Part shown: positions 62,193 through 64,000 of the stretch, piece after piece
How positions within the stretch are numbered: the stretch's first letter is position 1
How the letters are laid out: the number at the start of each line of letters is the position of its first letter
DNA from: Cryobacterium flavum
GTDB taxonomy: Bacteria > Actinomycetota > Actinomycetes > Actinomycetales > Microbacteriaceae
Assembly: GCF_900103805.1 (NCBI RefSeq)
Contig: NZ_FNIB01000001.1
Span: 310,001-374,000 of the forward strand
Reading direction: 5' to 3'
Length of the DNA stretch: 64,000 nucleotides
The notes under the pieces: model-generated
The model's database searches: none
The model's input: only the letters and a program-made list of their open reading frames with translations
Told to the model about the DNA's origin: nothing
Translations under genes and position numbers: made by a program

Positions 62193-63602
62193 TTGGCACT
62201 GAAACGTCGCGTGGTGGTCGGAGTCGATTCCTCGACCCAGAGTTGCAAGGTCGTGAGCGTCGACGCCGACACCGGTGAGCTTTTGCAGCTGCAGAGCGCA
62301 CCCCACCCCGACGGCACGAGCATCAACCCTGCGCGTTGGTGGGACGCCTTCGAGCAAGCCGGAGGCGCCGACGCGGCCGCTGGCGCCGGCAACGTGCTCG
62401 CTCTTGGTGTGAGCGCGCAGCAGCACGGCATGGTCGCCCTCGATGACACCGGCACGCCCGTGCACGACGCCCTGCTCTGGAACGATGTTCGCAGTGCCCC
62501 GCAGGCCAGAGCGCTCACCGAGCAGTACGGTGCCTCGATGTGGGCCGATGAGGTCGGCGTCGTGCCGGTCGCGTCGTTCACCATCACGAAGCTGGCCTGG
62601 ATGCACGAGAACCGGCCCGAGCTCGCCGCCCGCGTCGAACAGGTGCTGCTGCCGCACGACTGGCTCACCTGGAACATTCTCGGCCGGCCCGTTGAGGCCA
62701 CGACTGATCGCAGCGACGCCTCCGGCACCGGATACTTCTCGGTGCACAGCAACGAGTACCGCCTCGATCTGCTCGAGTCCGCCCTCGGCCGCGCAGCCAG
62801 TGTGCCGCGGGTGCTCGGCCCGTCGGAGCGGGCCGGGGTCACCAGCGGCGGCGTCATCGTCTCGGCCGGCGCCGGCGACAACGCCTCAGCCGCACTCGGC
62901 CTCGGGGCCGAAGAAGGCGACGTGATCGTGTCTATCGGCACGAGCGGCACCGTGTTCGCCAGCACCGCTGCCCAGATAGCGGATGCCTCCGGCTCGGTCG
63001 CCGGGTTCGCCGACGCCGCCGGCGGTCAGCTTCCCCTGCTCGCCACCATCAATGGCGCCCGCACGCTCGTGGCCACGGCCGGCATGCTCGACGTGAACAT
63101 CGAACGCTTCGGCGCGCTCGCTCTGAGCGCCCCGATCGACGCCGACGGTCTGCTCATGCTGCCCTACCTCGACGGCGAACGCACCCCGAACCTGCCGGAT
63201 GCCACCGGCTCGCTGACCGGCATGCAACGGGGCAATATGCGCCCCGAAAACCTGGCCCAGGCATCCGTTTTGGGACTGGTCTGCAGCCTCGCCGACGCAC
63301 TCGACTCGCTGCGCAGCCACGGCGTGCCCGTGCGCCAGGTCATTCTGATCGGCGGCGGCTCACAATCGCCTGCCGTGCAGAAGATCGCAGCGGATGTCTT
63401 CGGCGTGCCGGTCCTTCTGCCAGCCCCCGGCGAATACGTGGCTCTCGGCGCCGCCCGGCAGGCCGCCTGGGCCCTTGACGGCGAGTTTCCCGAGTGGAAG
63501 CGCGAGATCGCGACCGAACTCACGCCCTCAGCCGCCCGGGACTGGGCCGTCGACGTGCGCGCCCGCTACGCCGAGCAGCGCGGCTTGATCTACGGGGTTT
63601 GA
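62193..63602 (+). CDS. xylB: Xylulokinase
   Basis: 469 residues, FGGY sugar kinase: VVVGVDSSTQSCKVV, ALGVSAQQHGMVALDDTG, ALLWNDVRS, GAGDNASAALGLGA, IGTSGTVFAS and the C-terminal ILIGGGSQSPAVQKIAADVF. TTG start at 62193 with AAGGAG 6 nt upstream. Phosphorylates D-xylulose for the pentose phosphate pathway; last gene of the polyol regulon. Confidence 0.93.
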   Translation: MALKRRVVVGVDSSTQSCKVVSVDADTGELLQLQSAPHPDGTSINPARWWDAFEQAGGADAAAGAGNVLALGVSAQQHGMVALDDTGTPVHDALLWNDVRSAPQARALTEQYGASMWADEVGVVPVASFTITKLAWMHENRPELAARVEQVLLPHDWLTWNILGRPVEATTDRSDASGTGYFSVHSNEYRLDLLESALGRAASVPRVLGPSERAGVTSGGVIVSAGAGDNASAALGLGAEEGDVIVSIGTSGTVFASTAAQIADASGSVAGFADAAGGQLPLLATINGARTLVATAGMLDVNIERFGALALSAPIDADGLLMLPYLDGERTPNLPDATGSLTGMQRGNMRPENLAQASVLGLVCSLADALDSLRSHGVPVRQVILIGGGSQSPAVQKIAADVFGVPVLLPAPGEYVALGAARQAAWALDGEFPEWKREIATELTPSAARDWAVDVRARYAEQRGLIYGV

Positions 63603-63604
63603 CA

Positions 63605-64000
63605 CTAGGGGTACCCGATGAACCAGAGCAGCCAGATCGCGACGGGCTGCAGGGCGATCGAGCCCACGAGCAGGCCGCGACGCAGCGGCTTCGACCGGGC
63701 GATCATTGGGTCGCCGAGCAGCGGTGCCAGCGGCAGCAGCAGACGAAACAGGCTCTGCTGCGGCAGGAACACGGCCACGAGGTAGAGCGCGTAGCTCGCC
63801 GAATACGCGATGACGTCCGGCCGAAGCGGATGCAGCGCCCGCCGCGACAACCACCACCCGAACCCGGCCACGAGCAGCAGAACCAGCACGATGCCTGCTA
63901 CGCCGAGGTAACGGCCGGCCATCAGGATCCACGGCGTGAGCGGCACGAACGACGTCCGGCCCACAAAGCCGGTCCACCACGACAACTCCGTGGCGAGATA
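63605..64000 (-). CDS. Membrane protein C-terminal part, glycosyltransferase-like (cut by window edge)
   Basis: About 131 residues, open across the right edge. Multi-pass: PLTPWILMAGRYLGVAGIVL, YSASYALYLVAVFLPQQSLF and SIALQPVAIWLLWFIGYP. The FLPQQSLFRLLLPLAPLLGD stretch resembles membrane mannosyltransferases of the PIG-V type. The call is tentative because the N-terminal part is absent. Convergent with xylB, 2 bp apart. Confidence 0.6.
   Translation of the reverse strand, partial: YLATELSWWTGFVGRTSFVPLTPWILMAGRYLGVAGIVLVLLLVAGFGWWLSRRALHPLRPDVIAYSASYALYLVAVFLPQQSLFRLLLPLAPLLGDPMIARSKPLRRGLLVGSIALQPVAIWLLWFIGYP

Overview
The window is about 66% GC, with short intergenic gaps, GTG/TTG starts and strong Shine-Dalgarno sites. 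Actinobacterial hallmarks are present: a NucS mismatch endonuclease, an IdeR/DtxR-type iron box, a SARP regulator, and a split three-gene PntAA/PntAB/PntB transhydrogenase. Together they point to a high-GC actinobacterium, most likely Microbacteriaceae (Cryobacterium/Salinibacterium/Leifsonia-like). The family call is an inference from gene style, not from a marker gene. No rRNA, tRNA, CRISPR array or complete insertion sequence was seen.

Layout. 1-1.7 kb: a TetR regulator and a partial acyl-CoA dehydrogenase with two candidate operators between them. 1.9-14 kb: a secreted-oxidase locus with a giant RTX animal-type haem peroxidase, a multicopper oxidase and a membrane lipoprotein, followed by a NarL-type two-component pair, a SARP regulator and a small membrane protein. 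14.4-16.2 kb: thiC under a TPP riboswitch. 16.3-18.5 kb: the formaldehyde-fixing RuMP genes hxlB and hxlA, divergent from an unusual kinase-like LuxR regulator. 18.7-23.5 kb: housekeeping and accessory genes (FAD oxidoreductase, HAD phosphatase, broken aldo/keto reductase, nucS, lipoprotein, MFS pump). 23.8-27.9 kb: an iron-box-controlled Fe(III) ABC transporter whose ATPase carries an ~80-residue low-complexity insertion.

28-31 kb is a rearranged patch. A fossil containing the 3' tail of the iron ATPase gene is fused behind a diverged copy of the IclR gene leader, and a DUF222/HNH ('13E12') gene lies between that fossil and the intact IclR gene. 31-41 kb: a colinear gene set (IclR, P450, two-subunit ATP-dependent phenol kinase, SDR, 2Fe-2S ferredoxin, ferredoxin reductase, HD phosphohydrolase, aldehyde dehydrogenase). 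It matches the corynebacterial cre route, in which an alkylphenol such as 4-cresol is phosphorylated, its alkyl group oxidised by a P450, the phosphate removed and the product oxidised further.

41-47 kb: an APC permease, a MATE pump and the proton-translocating transhydrogenase; related palindromes lie on both sides of the transhydrogenase operon. 47.3-49.6 kb: a lower-GC decaying island with an AAA ATPase lacking a normal start codon, a gene fragment and a HEPN-like gene killed by a stop at codon 11. 49.6-54.8 kb: an M13 peptidase, a penicillin-binding-fold serine hydrolase, and a PadR regulator with two tandem paralogous membrane proteins. 54.8-63.6 kb: a polyol (probably D-arabitol/mannitol-type) regulon with two DeoR regulators, an ABC importer, a HAD phosphatase, a polyol dehydrogenase and a xylulokinase. 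The window ends in a partial membrane glycosyltransferase-like gene.

A separate signal runs across the whole window. The 9-mer ARCGGATGY is strongly over-represented on both strands, in coding sequence (several reading frames) and between genes. I know of no function for it.
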